DNA of 64,000 nt from Tetrahymena thermophila SB210. Its lineage: Eukaryota > Ciliophora > Oligohymenophorea > Hymenostomatida > Tetrahymenidae. A program made the translations under genes and the position numbers. The notes below the pieces were generated by a model. It was not told the DNA's origin. It worked only from the letters and a program-made list of their open reading frames with translations, and did not search any database. Shown in pieces: positions 13,174 to 26,955 of the stretch. Each line of letters begins with the position of its first letter. Position 1 is the first letter of the stretch. The DNA lies in the NCBI RefSeq assembly GCF_000189635.1, contig NW_002476237.1, positions 434,001-498,000 of the forward strand, given 5' to 3'.

Positions 13174-13818
13174 ATGGGTGCTTGTGCTGGCTCTACCAAG
13201 AAATAGCCTAAATCTAAAACCTCAGGATCTATTTCTACATGTTAAGATTCTCCAGTGAAGCGCTAAAACAAATTAAGTACAGACAATAATGAAAAGCAAT
13301 AATACAAGCTTTCATAAGATATAGATCCTTACTTCACTAAATTTTAAATTCACGAAGCTGATTTTAAGCAACACGCTAACTTAAAAAGCCAAAGCTATTA
13401 CATGATCTTTTACAAATTCAAAATGCTATCGGATTAAATTGGAGATATTTAGTAATAAGGAATATCTTCAAGATTAACAAAAAGTTTAGCTAAAATTAAA
13501 TTACTTAGAGAAAAAATAAAAAGAGACTTTAACACAGATAGTTATAGCAAAGCAAGTCCTACTCTTCCTATTCTAAATGAAGAAGTTTTAATCTATACAT
13601 TTAAATACACTCAAATTATGATTGATGTCTTTGAATAACTAGAAAAAGATCCAAAATATGAAGAACTATATCCTATTATCAGCTTCAGCTTCAAAGAAAT
13701 GAAGAATAAACTTCGTGATATTTTAATAGATGCTGATCAAGTCAGAGTAAACTCATAAGCAAAACACAGAAGATCAGAAGAAGTACCTTAATCTTCTTTA
13801 AAAAATATAGAATCTTGA
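13174..13818 (+). CDS. Small putative lipid-anchored protein (MGAC start)
   Basis: A single exon of 645 nt encodes 214 residues, starting at an ATG in A-rich context and ending at TGA 13816-13818. The first residues are MGACAGSTKK: Gly2 plus Cys4 followed by basic residues is the usual arrangement for N-myristoylation plus S-palmitoylation, so plasma or ciliary membrane anchoring is inferred. After a polar, Ser/Lys/Gln-rich linker to about residue 60, the protein becomes helical and charged (YYMIFYKFKMLSDQIGDI, TKSLAKIKLLREKIKRDF, KEMKNKLRDILIDADQVRV), with no transmembrane segment. No family was recognised. No intron is needed, which is unusual in this window. Confidence 0.8.
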
Positions 13819-15210
13819 AAAAAGTATAAATCAATCTCTGATTAAATAATAAAACAATAATAACAACAACAACTATCTCTCTATTTATCTAATTATACTA
13901 GCTATTTTTAATTTATAATTTATTAAAATAAACAAATAAAATGGAAAATCAGAATTAATTGTTTAATTAAAAATTGAAATACAAATTACTTTTGTTTTTC
14001 TAGAAAAACTATTTAACCTACTAACAAACAAACAAATATAAACTTATTTGTTCTTCTATTTATTTAGTAGCTATGAAAACAAGAGTGCATACATATATGC
14101 ATTAAACAAATACTAACTAAATAACTAACTAAGTTGTCTGTAAATAAAATATTAATCATATATTCAATAAATAAATCAATATTTGGTAATTATATATATG
14201 TTCCTTGCTTTTCAAAATAAATTTTGTATCAAATTATTAATCTTCCAAAATCATTCATTTAAATCTCCTAACAATCTTTATATTATTTTTAATTAAAATA
14301 TATCCTAATTAAATGAGTGGATTTTTTTTATACAAATAAGTTAAGACAAATTTCCCTAATATTCATGCTTACTAAGTAATAGAATCCTTTTCATTTTAAT
14401 AAATGAATTTTTCTAAATTTTTTTTCCTTTTCAGGTTTTTTCCCATCGACCAAAATATTTAATAATATATTTATTCATTTATTTATTTATTCATTTGTTT
14501 ATTTATTTACTATCTATTTATTTCTTAAACAAAAAGAACTCCTTAATTGTATTAGAACAACAAGAAAATACTTTAGATTACTTATTTTCTAAAATAAAAA
14601 ATAAATCTTATTAGTGAAGTTGATACTTGTACTTCTATTTGAAGAAAGTAATAATATTGAGTTACTACTCTTAAATATATAATAATGAACTGTAAAAATT
14701 TGTTTTGAATAAAAACTTTATAGAAAAAGATTTGTTTATCACAAGGTAAAATAAAATTGAATGAAGAATTTTGCTAAACATTTAAGAAAGAATGAAATCA
14801 AATTATTTTGTTTTTGGAAATTTATTGTGAATTGATCAAATGCATTTTACAAAATTATATATACACTATGCAGATAATAAAAGAATAACTTTAATTACTT
14901 TCCAAAATTTAATTGACTGTGTTACATAATTTAAGACACAGACAAGCAAGCAATTTAGAGTTGCTAAAAATTTTAGCAAATAGCTCTATTTAAGCTTGAT
15001 TCTTCAATAGTTTAAATATGCCTACTGAGCCTTGTAAATTAAGAGGAGATAATAGGAATTTATTTATTTAGAAATATACTTTATATTATAAAATTAATTA
15101 TTTTCTATTTATAATTTATGTTATGTTATTTTATTTAAGGAATTTAAAAGTATAAACGTCTGTTTCTTTTAGAAATTTATTGAGTTTTAATTATCACTAT
15201 AACAATAGTA
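13819..15210. other. Convergent intergenic spacer
   Basis: Lies between the 3' ends of a plus-strand and a minus-strand gene, so no promoter is expected. It is A/T-rich with an ATTT/GTTT-phased tract at about 14471-14514 and a hairpin-forming sequence at 14956-14988. No coding exon was recognised. Confidence 0.55.
14956..14988. repeat. Perfect hairpin between convergent genes
   Basis: TTGCTAAAA and TTTTAGCAA (14961-14979) form a 9-bp stem around a single base. The flanking TAGAG and CTCTA extend it after a short bulge. Its position between the 3' ends of two converging genes suggests transcript-end formation or a small structured RNA, but this is inference. Confidence 0.45.
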
Positions 15211-18200
15211 TCAATTCATTTTATAGTTTTTGATCATGTTATTAATTACTTCTGCTGTTTGCATTTGGGAACTTGTTTTTTACTTCAAATAAGCATTCTA
15301 AATTTATTGGGTGTTTCCTTGTTTATTTATTATTTACTATTACTTTTAAAATCCATCCATGCTTTAGCTACGAGGATTGTTAGAACCAGATTGTTAATAA
15401 GCTATTTATCCATTATTGATACTTAAATTTTAGGATTAATTAGATGCTCCAACTATTCCTTACTAGGGCTTTTACTGTTATTAATTAAACATAAAAAAAT
15501 ATATTAAATATTCTACGTTTCATTTAAAAAACTAAATTTTTAGTTTTAAAGATTTGAATGATTTCAAACTTAGATTAACTATTACTAACAAAAACTTTGT
15601 TTCAATCAAAAAGTAATAATAAATTAATGCATGCATGAATTTAAGATTTAAAGTATCTGTAAGCCAATTAATTATTACCAGATTTTTTATAAAAAAAAAG
15701 GCTTGCTAAGAATTACTTTAGCATATTTACTTTATTTATAAAATTTAAAATACTAACTAAAAAATTTGAAATTCATTTCAACTAGACACAATAAAAATTC
15801 TATTGATTGATGAATTCATAAAAAAGTTCTTCAAGTAAAATTATAATAAAATTTTTTGATAAAAAAGAATCAATATAATTAGCTTACATTTTGGATATAG
15901 GGATTTGACTTTTCAAACGAAGAATTTGGTCTTTGAGATTAGATAAACTGACCATATTTAGAATTGCTAGATATTTAGGTGTTATTAATTTAATTATTAG
16001 ATAATGAGCTTTTATAATTACTATTGTTATTATTATTATTATTTGTTGATGTATTTATTTAAGATGTATTCATATTCAAAGTGCTATTATTTTATTCTTT
16101 TGAGCTATATTAGTTCATACTTATATTATTATTATTATTATTGATGTTATTGGAGCTAGCATTCATGTATGATCTTTAACTCTTATTTAAATCAATATTT
16201 TGCTACAATTATTGAGTGTTAGTGTAAGAAACCTGTTAAGTTACAGGAGAATATTTTATATTACTTGTATTGAGATTAGAAGCATTATTTATATTTGCTT
16301 AAGCAAATTATTATTAATTATATTAATATTAACCTGAATGTTGTTATGTATAACTACTATTCATAGCATTTTATTTTTCATTGATATTTGAGGCTGATTA
16401 GTTGGATGGGTTTCTCACATGTAAACCTGTTGTATATGCTGACGTCTACACATATTGTTAAGGTTAGCTTACTATAGAATTAGGCTATCTCGATGATAAG
16501 CAGTTCTAGATATCATTTAATTTATTTGTCAATGCTTACTTATTTCTTTAAGAATCCAATGTTTAATAACTACCTTCATATTAATTAGATCCTGTACCGT
16601 TTAAATTTGCTGCCTATGGAATAGCATTTGTTTAACTCAATCCACTTGCAGAGGCATTTTGTTAGTGGTGAGTATATTTTACTCTAGAACCAGAAATGTA
16701 GTTTGGTTACTATTATTGCTATTATGTAGAAGAATGCTAAGAAGATATTTATGAGGGATAAAGTTAAGTTTATTGAATAGCTATATTAGCATACTAAACT
16801 CCACTTTACTACAAATAACTTTATTATTATTATGCTATATTATTTATTTACTATTGTTGTCCACTTTTTTATTTTTATGCATTTAAATACATAGACGGGT
16901 TGTTGCCACTATTAGAAACGATTGGCATTTATACCTAATTTTAAGTCTGTTTCTAAGATCCCATTTAACTTAAATTTTACCTATTATTACTTTATTGTGC
17001 TGATGTTAGAGTGGTAGCTGTATTTGCAGCCTTTGAGTTTATCATATTATTATGAATATTTTTATAACTATTGTTATTCAAATTACCACTGTTGCTATTA
17101 TTACTGTTATTTTCATTATAGTATGATATACCTTAACCCTCTTTTTTCATTAACTATTTTTTTAAAATGTTTATTTCTTTATTTTTTGACTTATTTTGAG
17201 AATCATAAAAATACTTTTTCCTAAATTGATGAGGCATATTTGTCAAATGATTTCCTGTTTTCTTTCATTTCTCCTACATTTCCAAGTCTAAAAATTATTC
17301 ATTTAAAAAATACTAAGATCAATAAATTTTATGATTGAAATTTAAAATACCTTGATGAGCTTCTTTCTTAGACATGTGGATCAGTGTAAAGCCTTGCATT
17401 TTGGGTTTCACCAACTTAGTCCGAATTTAAGTTTTTGTTTTAAGTATTATATTATATTTGTGAACTTGAAGATAAAATTTATTGAGGATTGATCTAGGAA
17501 GACTGAGAAAATTAAGTGTATTTTTTAATTGTATCCTCATTCATACTACTTACAGATCTTTTACCTCTCTTAGCATCTATGAAAGAAATTTCGTTTGATT
17601 AATTTGATTATAAGTTTGGGTTGACTGAAACCATTTTTGAAGATTAGGTTGAGTCTCCTTAAATCAAATGGGAATTAAATGATGGTTATGAAGATTATTA
17701 TTGCTATTATAGCCATTAGGAGTTCGTTAAATGATTGTTTTATTATTACTGCTATGAAAGTTGTAGTTGCTAAACTTGAGCCTTCAACTATTAGATTGTT
17801 TGTTCTTATTCATTTAGTTAATCTGTTTTCTAGTTATATTATTGTTAAAGCTACTTATACTCTTCTTCTTTTCTATTGAGTTGCTCAATCATCTAACTAT
17901 TAGTCTTTTCTATTTACTATAAATAGTTTAATTATTAACAAAATAATATTCAAAATTATCTTTTAATGTAAAAATAAGTGTTTTTGAATTAACTGAAATA
18001 ATTTTTTTACCTTGATTTAATCTAAATTAACATTTTTAAATTTTAACTCCAAATCATCTTTCTCTTTAGTTACTTATTCTAATTTTTCTTGTGTTGTCTC
18101 TGCGTATAATTTCAACTGTTGTTCAATCTGATATTATTGAAATAATAAAAATAAATTTAAACACACATATTTAAATCCAATTTTATTCTATTTTAAATGT

Positions 18201-18741
18201 GCTAGTTAAGTAAGCATTCAGAAAATTCAACCAATATTAAATAGTAAAGATTGAAAGTCATAAAAATAAGCATTTAGTGAAAATATATTAGTAATAAATA
18301 TACTCTAATATGTTAACGAACTTCTGCTTCTAATTTTTAAAGACAAGATTCGTAATCACTACATTCATCTGAATTCTTTTTTTCAATTATCTATTCCAAT
18401 TCGTGCTTTTAATTGATCAAATAACTTGAAATTTGATTTATGTAGTGTAAGACAGTTGAAAAGTCTGCATTCATTATTACACTTTTATCTTCATCAATTG
18501 GAACTACTCTTCGCAACTATATCTAAGAACCCTAAAAAGAATAATAAATGATAACTTAATAAAAAACCTTATTTTATGCTAATATTTTAATCTATCTTAG
18601 AAAACTTTTAATTTTAAGTAATGTTTTTTAAATGTTTACTTCATCTAATTTTGTGCGTATTTCCAAAAATAATTCACAAAGCAAAGCTTTTAATTGCTAT
18701 CTAGTTGGAGACTAAGATTCTAAATTGCTCCTATTATTCAT
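15211..18741 (-). CDS. Coiled-coil, Asn/Gln-rich protein
   Basis: Seven exons: 18741-18568, 18531-18304, 18127-18011, 17916-17351, 17287-17215, 17153-15888 and 15474-15211. All join in phase, giving 895 residues. Residues about 1-60 are basic and helical (MNNRSNLESQSPTRQQLKAL). Residues about 75-240 form a long coiled coil (HELEQIIEKKNSDECSDYES, YAETTQEKLEQVTKEKDDLE, MIEQLNRKEEEYKQLQQQYN). The remaining two thirds is low-complexity Asn/Gln/Ser with a run of seven Asn near 16030. The last intron (15475-15887) is about 410 nt. No enzymatic motif was seen. The combination suggests a scaffold or RNA-granule-type protein with a prion-like tail, which is inference from composition only. Confidence 0.8.
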
Positions 18742-20305
18742 TTTTCAGTAGTAAATGCTAAGATAAAACCTAAACCAATTATGGGTATTTTGTACTAATG
18801 CTGACTGAATTTTGAATATGATCTTTTTGACTACTAAATAACTGCCTATGGTTGGCCTTACTTTTTTACTTTGAAATATTTATTATTATTGTTGGTAATT
18901 ATTCGATTTAATTATTTGATTTAAGATTTTCGAAAATATATATCAAATTAATTAAATGTAAAAATTCTTTGGTATTTGAATTGTTAAAAAATTTGATTTA
19001 TTTTTTGTTTGTTTGTTTTACAACTCTTCTTTCATCAAAATCCTAGAAGAAATGCAAAAAATAAATCTGAATGCCATTCATTTATAATGTTAATAAAATT
19101 AAAAACAAACCTTTTATAAGTATAATTTTACAATAAAAGGATTAAGGTAGATTAAATTAATTATTATTTTATCATAAAATCTTATTTAAAATATAAAATA
19201 TCACCTTTAAATTCTTATTAACCATGTAATCTACACTTAAATATATATATATATCAGTTAAGGTAGTTAATAAATTAAGAGTTAATCTAAATAATTATTC
19301 CCAGATGAAATATTGAGGACGCAAATAAAAACTAGCTATAACTTACACTTGTTTGAAATCAAATCCTTAATATTAAATTTTTTATAAATTCAAAAGATAA
19401 AATTATAAAATTATTGAACATTCTTTTTTAATACATTCATTTTAAAGATAATTATTTAAATTAAAATTTTATAATGTCTTAATTATATTATGTAAAAATA
19501 ATTATTTGGTAAATAAAAAGACTATCAAGTTTAAATTGAAAGATACTCTTTTAAAATTAATAATTTTGTATGGTGTGGAAAGAATTATACCAAAATTTTA
19601 ATTATTTTTATTAAAATTTTTGTAATAGAAAAGCAGTTAAAGTTCCATCATCTGCTATAAATTAAAATAAAATAAAGAGGAATAAATAGTCAAAACTTCA
19701 ATAGTTAAATTAAAGTTTACAGATCTGCACAAGAAATTGAATGTATATTCTTTTAGCAAATATTATAGATGATGGTTACAAAATGATATTTATGTATTGA
19801 CATTTATAAGAAAATATTAGCCCTTGATTAACTAATTATTTCTAAATAAAAAGGAAGAATTGAATTGGTGGAGTTTAGTTTTAAGTATAAAAATGCAGTT
19901 ATATAATAAATATACAAAGAAATTAATTGTTTAGTAAATAGAAAGAAGATCTTTTATTTCAATACATTAAATTATATGAGATTCTTAATGTTTATTTTTT
20001 AATGCTAGTCATATTAAAATATAAGATTTATTCTATAATTATTAAAAATTTTTGTCTGCTCTTGGTTTTTATTATTTTTTTATATTAATGTTTATGATGC
20101 TTTTATCCAATGAGGCACGACATATCTGTAAATATTTATCTGTAGATGGTAGGATTACTACATTATTAAATAATTTAAAATTTAAACTAATATTTTATAA
20201 ATTAGGCTTATTTTTTATTTTTAAGTATATATTTTTTTTTAACTTAATATTTTAATTTCACATACTGAGTTCGTTTTAATTAATTTTTAATTTAAATTAT
20301 CAATT
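18742..20305. other. Intergenic A/T-rich spacer
   Basis: Upstream of the coiled-coil gene and downstream of the TPR gene. It is mostly A/T homopolymers with a TTTG tract near 19002-19018 and an AT dinucleotide run near 19240. A TGA-free stretch of about 30 codons near 19640-19740 reads like weak coding sequence but has no start, partner exon or domain. Confidence 0.5.
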
Positions 20306-23300
20306 TCAATGCTTAGAATTATTTTTATCATTTATTTAAGGTAGATCACACTGGTGATTATTATTTTAATTATTTTAGTGAGTGTTTGCATTTCTATTTT
20401 ATTACTCTGTTTTGTTGTTTTAGTTGTTATTTTTGTTTTTGTTACCTCCTCCCTTTTTCTACAAGTTTTTAAGCTTATCCTCGATGTCTTTATCCAGCAT
20501 TAACTTAGCTTTCATTCTATCGATTTCTATTCTTCTGTCTTGGTCATCTTTTTTTATAATGATCAATTTTAATTGAATACTTTTAAATTAAAAAAAAAAT
20601 TATACTTTTTTCTTTTTCTTCAGTTTCTAAATCTAGATCCTCAAATACTTGTATGTTGTCAGTGAAAATTACTCCATTAGTGTTTCTTCTAATCCAAGGA
20701 GCTTCTGGCTTATTTTCAACCATATTAGGCTATATTTTACAAAATATATTTTAGATTTTTTAAATATTCATCGAATGGTATAATTACTGCTAGATTTTCT
20801 ATTAATGATGTTTAAAAGACTGGGTGTAAGCTAGGAGGCTCAATATTTGGGATATCAAAACTCAATCTCATTTTTAGATTACTTATTGAGGAGAACGGAG
20901 GAGTGAAAGTAGGGAAAATTTCACAAAATTTACCATCACCAGGGAAAATATTTAAAAGCTCAAGTTAAAGTTCATCATTAATTGGTTCTAAAAAATAATT
21001 AAAATAATTTAAATTTATTTGATAAATAAAATAAATTTTATAATACCTTATTATTAAGGCTAAGCTACTTCTTTTTCATGGAAAATTAATTTCATTAAAA
21101 CATTGAAGTAGTCTTTTGTGCTCTCTTACAATTAACTTTAGAATCTGAGACAAGTGTCATATGCATCACTAAATTTCTTCATCTATTTAAAAATATTTAT
21201 ATAAAATTAATTAAATTGAATTAAAATTATATAATTTTTACCATCAATTAAGCCATGGCAATGTTGTAATATATTTGATTTGAAGTCATGGAGTCTAATA
21301 TTGACTACTCATAATCTTCATTTAAATCTTCAGACGAAGGAACAACGAGTATGTCTGAATCGTTATTTAAAGGCTTTTTCATGTTTCTAATTTAATCTGA
21401 ATAGTCAGCCCTAGACTGTAAAGAGAGATTGAAGTCCTTTATAGCTTCTTCATAATTTCCACAATAGAAATTCAAGACACCCTTATATAGGTGCATGTCA
21501 AACTATTTAAATATTTTACCATTTATATAAGAAGCTTAAGAAAGCTTTTATAATTTTTATAACCCACTTTGAAAATTAGATAATTATATTTAAGGATCTT
21601 TTTGTTTTGGAGGATCCTCAACTGATTCATATTCAATTAAATTCTCAGTAGCTAATTACAAAGCATTTAAACATCCTCTGTCAAAAGCATAATTTCTTGA
21701 TGGATTTATTTCAATAACCTATTTAAATTACAAGAAATATTAATAACAATTAATGTTTAAATAATAAATTAAATACCTTAGAAACATCTTAGTATGCAGA
21801 GCTTATATCTTTGATAATAATGCTGCATTTAGCCCTAAGAATCAATAAGGATTCACTTGTCTCTATTTGGTCAGAATGAGAGTAAGCTCTTATTGCATCT
21901 TCATAAGCTCCACTGTTAAAAAGTAAATTACCAGCCCATTTGTGAATGTTGGGATCTGTAGGTTTAAGAGATATGTATTTTTAGAGGTCAGCAAATGCAT
22001 TATTTGATTCTCCAGCAAAGTGATAGCATTTAGCTCTTTCAAGATAAGATTCTGCATAATTTTCATCTAGCTAAATGGCTATTGAAAGATCTGATATTGC
22101 TTATTTATATTATTTGCAAATCCCAAAAGTGTGTCCACGTAAGTAGAAATACTTAGGAACATTATCTTCACTTTTTTCTATGGCTTTATCGATATCAGCT
22201 ATTCCTTCCTAGTAATATCCTAGATAGCACCTAACAATAGCTCTAAAATAAAAAAGATTAGCATTTGTATCACTAATTTCTACAGCTCTATCCATTTCTT
22301 ATAAACTATTCAAAATGCACTAGTTCTATAACTCTAAATTATCTGTATGTAACTTAAATGCCATGTTAATGAGGCTTATTCCTCTGTAGAGTGCAGGTTC
22401 CATTTTTTATTTAAATATTTTTTCAGCATTTCTAAAATGTTTTAATCCCATTTCATATTTTCCTGCCATTACAGATAATATACCATCGCAAAGAGATTTA
22501 TTATATTAAGAATTTAAATCATCTTTAAGGTTGGACTCAACAGCCATGTAGTCATAAAGAGCATTTTGGTGTTTGCCTAAGCAAAAATATCCATAAGCTC
22601 TGTATACGTAAAAGAGAGGTTTCATGAAATCACCCAAACTAAAATTTGAAGTGATTAAATTGAAATTATCTATGGCATCTTTATATTTACGTTTCATTAA
22701 AAATATAACTCCTTCAGTGAATAATCTAAACTTTTCTAACATTTTCTTGTCAGTATCTAAGTAATCTGATCTATTTAAAGTATGAAAAGCTTCATAGAAA
22801 TCTCTTTGTTCTATTTTTATTTTAGCTATTTCATACAAAGATTTTGTTACTGCTTTTTTTGAATTATTAAATTTTATAGATTGTTCAAAGCATAAACTGG
22901 CCTCATTCAAATTCTCTATATATTTTTAAAACAAACATATTATCAAAAAGTTATTTTTTTAAAAAAGCTATTAAAAATTTTATTTTTAATATCATAAAAA
23001 AAATTACTTTGTTTGTAATAAACAAGACCTTTAAAGTAATAAGCCTCAGAATTTTCTGGTTCAATTTCTAGTACCTTTATTTATTTTTTGTCAAATTAAA
23101 CTTTTGAATATTTTTTTAATGAAAATGTTACTTCGTTCAAATCTTACAATGACAAATCAAGCTATTTATTATCAATATATGTAATAGCACGCTTTAAAAG
23201 AGCTTTTGATTTTATGTAACTTTCTGTTTAAAGAGCCATGGTGTATATATCTATAGCTTCTTAGTATCTATTCATAAATTAAAGACAATCTCCTTTTCCT

Positions 23301-25339
23301 AAATAAGCTATGCCTTTCTCAGGGTGTATACTGATAGCATTATTAAAATCTTACTCTGCCTTATCCCATTTCTTTTCTTTTATAAAGAGTTTTCCTCTAT
23401 AGATGTAAGCATCATAATATTTAGGGTGGTTTTATAAAACTTTAGAAAGCTTTAATTTATATAAATGATGTTTAATTATTTATTTTAATCTCATTCATGA
23501 ATAATAATTACCATTCTTATAGCACTTGGGATATTATCTAACTTTTTAAAAGCAATTGAAATTAGGAGGTAAATATTTTTACGGTAGTTTGGATTTTTTT
23601 CCATTACAGTTAGGAATTCTTTAACTGCCCTTTCATACTCTGTTTTACCAAGGTAGCACACACCAAGCAAATAATTTAATTCTAAATTTCTATTATCTTT
23701 TTTGAGAGCTTCTTGAAAACATCTTTTGTAATAAAAAAAAAATTGAATTTAAACAAATTTATAATTTTATGTTGTTAAAATGATGAAAATTTAAGTTTAA
23801 AATTATAACTTTTTTTTTTTCCAACAATTAATTTTAATCTTAGAATAAATATAGAATTAACTGATTGTAATAAAATATTAGCATAAGCTAACCTTAATAA
23901 TAACGACATAATTGGTAAATTAATAATGAAGATTGAAATAAATAATTTTGCATTATAAATTAATATTTTTTTTACTATATCGCTTCTGAGAGGTTATTTT
24001 CTTTGAACAACTTTTATCCTTTCTCTAAAAGCATCATTGCTTCATCAGATACCAATTTTTTAGGGTTCGAAGGTGGATTGTAAGTAGAAGCTTTTGATAT
24101 TGTACGAATATGATTTTGAGTGGTGTTTAAGCCTGCATCGAATGATCTATCGTTGGCTTTTGTAGTATCGAAGTGATTAGGAAGAATTTTGTTTAAGTCA
24201 AAAGGAGCAGATTTTTCATAAAAAGATACGTTGTTAGCGTTTGTTGAATCATCGAGATTCGACATAGCTGATTCTAATCTATAATGATCATTCATCGACT
24301 TATTTAAAACACTGTTTTTTTAATAATTTTAGTTGTTTATTTGCTTATTATGAGTAGAGTGTGAAGAATTTCTTGTATGTGGGATGTGATAGTTGTTGTT
24401 GTTACTGTTGCTTTAAGGCTGTAAACTAGGTGAATATTTTGTGCTAACTGAACCAGTTGCGTGTGTATTATAATTATTTGTAGATGTATTATTTGAAGGA
24501 TTCAATGAATGGTTGTATCTGCCTCCTTTTCGATATTCAATTGTGCCATTCATTGAAGGTGTTGCTGTTCCTGAGTGAGAGGCACCTGCATTTCTACCAG
24601 ATGTAAGCCTAGGTTTATTGGCAGACTAAGGAGTATAATTTTAAATTCCTATAGTTTAAGGATAATCGCCTTATCTGGAATTTTTTTCACTGCTTATCAT
24701 AATATTCCTCAATGGGTGATTCTAGTTATTATTGCCATTTGAAGAATTTGCAGGGTTATTGTTGTGCTAAGTATTTGTATTAGAATTAGTTGAAGATCCT
24801 GCAATATTGTGATTAACTCCGTTTTGCTTACTGCTGCTATTACTATTATTTTTACTTATTTATAGATAAGCTTAACCACTTCCACTACCATTTTTGCTTA
24901 TACCTCCACTAGCTAAATATGCGTTATTGTTCATATTGTTAGCACTCATTGGCATTGTGCCTGCTACATGGTTATTCTAATTATGATTATAGCTATTAAT
25001 TGTACTATTAGGACCGCTTGGAATCTACCCTACTCCGTTTTAAATTATGTTATTAAGATGCAAATTGTTGTGATTGTTATTATTTCCTTTATGATGATAC
25101 TAATTTACTTGCTACTAATGAGGTTGTAGAGGCATATGCTGCAATTAATTATTGGGCATATTTGGATTGATGCCGTTTGGGTTGTTATTTTATCGGCGAT
25201 CATATGCATTTCTAATTAAATTAAATTTCATCTTTCTTTTTAGGTTTATAATGGCGTTGTTATCCTTTTTAGTATTGCTGGTTGGAATGCTAATATTTTC
25301 TAAGTCATTTAAGTCCTTTAAATATTTAGGGTAGTTCAT
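20306..25339 (-). CDS. Large TPR-repeat protein with disordered N-terminal region
   Basis: Start ATG at 25339-25337; the first exon (25339-23976) encodes about 454 residues of Asn/Ser/His-rich low-complexity sequence. Later exons (23722-23512, 23449-23008, 22915-21777, from 21718, and several more) encode at least a dozen tetratricopeptide-type helical pairs. Examples are LSEAIQCFQEALKKDNRN, YERAVKEFLTVMEKNP, KQAISDLSIAIQLDENYAES and YEDAIRAYSHSDQI, with the usual Gly/Ala/Pro spacing. TPR superhelices bind peptides of partner proteins, so an adaptor or co-chaperone-like role is likely; no J-domain or enzyme domain was seen. The C-terminal part has a Pro-rich block (FTPPFSSISNLKMR), a segment PWIRRNTNGVIFTDN, a charged helix (DDQDRRIEIDRMKAKL) and an Asn/Gln-rich end. 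TGA is at 20308-20306. Total length is about 1,350-1,450 residues. Confidence 0.85.
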
Positions 25340-26955
25340 CTTTAGAAGGCAAACTCTAAAATAAATTCTTGAAGTATTTTGCTATAGCTTTTAATGAATA
25401 AATGAGTTGCTCTATCTATTTTTTTAATATTTACCTTCTTTTTAATTAATATTAGAAAACAATCAATTAATTTAGGAATTTTTTTCTTTAATAACTTTGT
25501 TTGTATATCCTCCACTTATTTATTTAATTAGCGTTGGCTGGTATATTTTATATAAAATCTGATATTTTGTTTTACAGTTTGTATTTATTTATTTAATTTA
25601 TAATTTTGAATGTGTTCATTTTGCTGTGAATTAATGAATGATTAATTGATATTATTGTTAATTAATTATTGGTTGAATCTCAAACTAATATTTTTTGCAT
25701 GCTTTTTTCAAATTTTGTTTTGATTTTATTTACTCTCTATATATTCCTATCGAAAATAATACTTTTTTTTAATGATAAATATTTTGAGTGTGTATATATA
25801 TATGTATATTTGTTTTTGCTAATTAAAAATATCAATTTAAAAATGTGTTTTGTTTGTACGTTCAATTTCATTCACTTTATAAATCTAAAATTGTTGTTAA
25901 ACATAAAATTTCTTGTTAAAAATTTTTTAATGATTTTGATTTAGATTTTTTGGCTAATTTCTTAATCTATTAACTACCTATTTTTTCAATGTGTTTTTTA
26001 CCATTTATTTTATTATATTAATGTATTTTTTTATTTCTTATTAATTTTTTTTTCTTTTTTTGATTATTGTTTATTAATTAACCATTCAATATTTTTTTTC
26101 TAAATGTTAACCATAAAAATACACATCAATTACTTCATTTATTAATTTTACCAGCCTATAACTAACTAATACCATTCCTTATTTATTATTAAATAAAAAT
26201 TATATTTAATATTTATCTTTTAAACTGTTTTTTTTTAAATTTCTGTTTATTTTTATGTATTAAATAATTTTTATTTCTAAATTCCAATCAATCATTATAA
26301 ATTCAATTTTGATAATTAATATTTAGTTTAATTTAAATTGAACATAATAAATTATAATGCTTGTTCTAAAATACTCATTTTTATAAAATGGATTAATGAA
26401 AATATACATTCAAAGAAAAGCATTTTTATCAAAATGATTTTTATAGTTTTGAAGTAATAACTATTTTAAACTAAAGCAAATATTCCATGACTATCAACCA
26501 ATTATGTTATAATCATTTTTAATTAATTTTAGATTCTATTATGAAAATATTAATAATTAAAAATATTTAATTCTTTTCTCATACCAAAATTACTTTATAT
26601 TTCATAACATATAAAAGTATAAATATACTATAAATATTTGTATATTCTTAAATATATATAAAAATACTTTTCTCTATTAAAATTATTTGATTTTTAACTT
26701 TTATTTAAATGAATCATTATGCCTTGATATAAAAAGTGAATGTTTTTTAAATATTTTTTACATCAAAAATTTTTAATCTTAAATAACTTTTACAAAAAAT
26801 ATTTACTAAAAAGCAAAACTGTATGAAAATATTATCAATTACTTCCAAATAAAATATGTAATATATAAAATAAGTAAAAAAAAAATGTAATTATTTTTTA
26901 TCAATATCTAACTGGTATTAAGCATACAAAACCATAATATTATTAAACAAATTAA
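25340..26955. other. Intergenic A/T-rich spacer
   Basis: Upstream of the TPR gene and downstream of the LRR gene. About 1.6 kb of A/T-rich sequence with long T runs near 25980-26100 and many ATTAAT motifs. No exon, RNA gene or strong repeat was recognised. Confidence 0.6.

Noticed and set aside
19620-19745. A weakly coding-like TGA-free stretch.
   Set aside because: Only about 30 codons, no start, no partner exon and no domain; expected by chance.
25669-25944. 91-codon plus-strand frame rich in Phe, Leu and Ile.
   Set aside because: Composition is that of translated A/T spacer, with no splice partners, no domain and no sign of a gene on either side.
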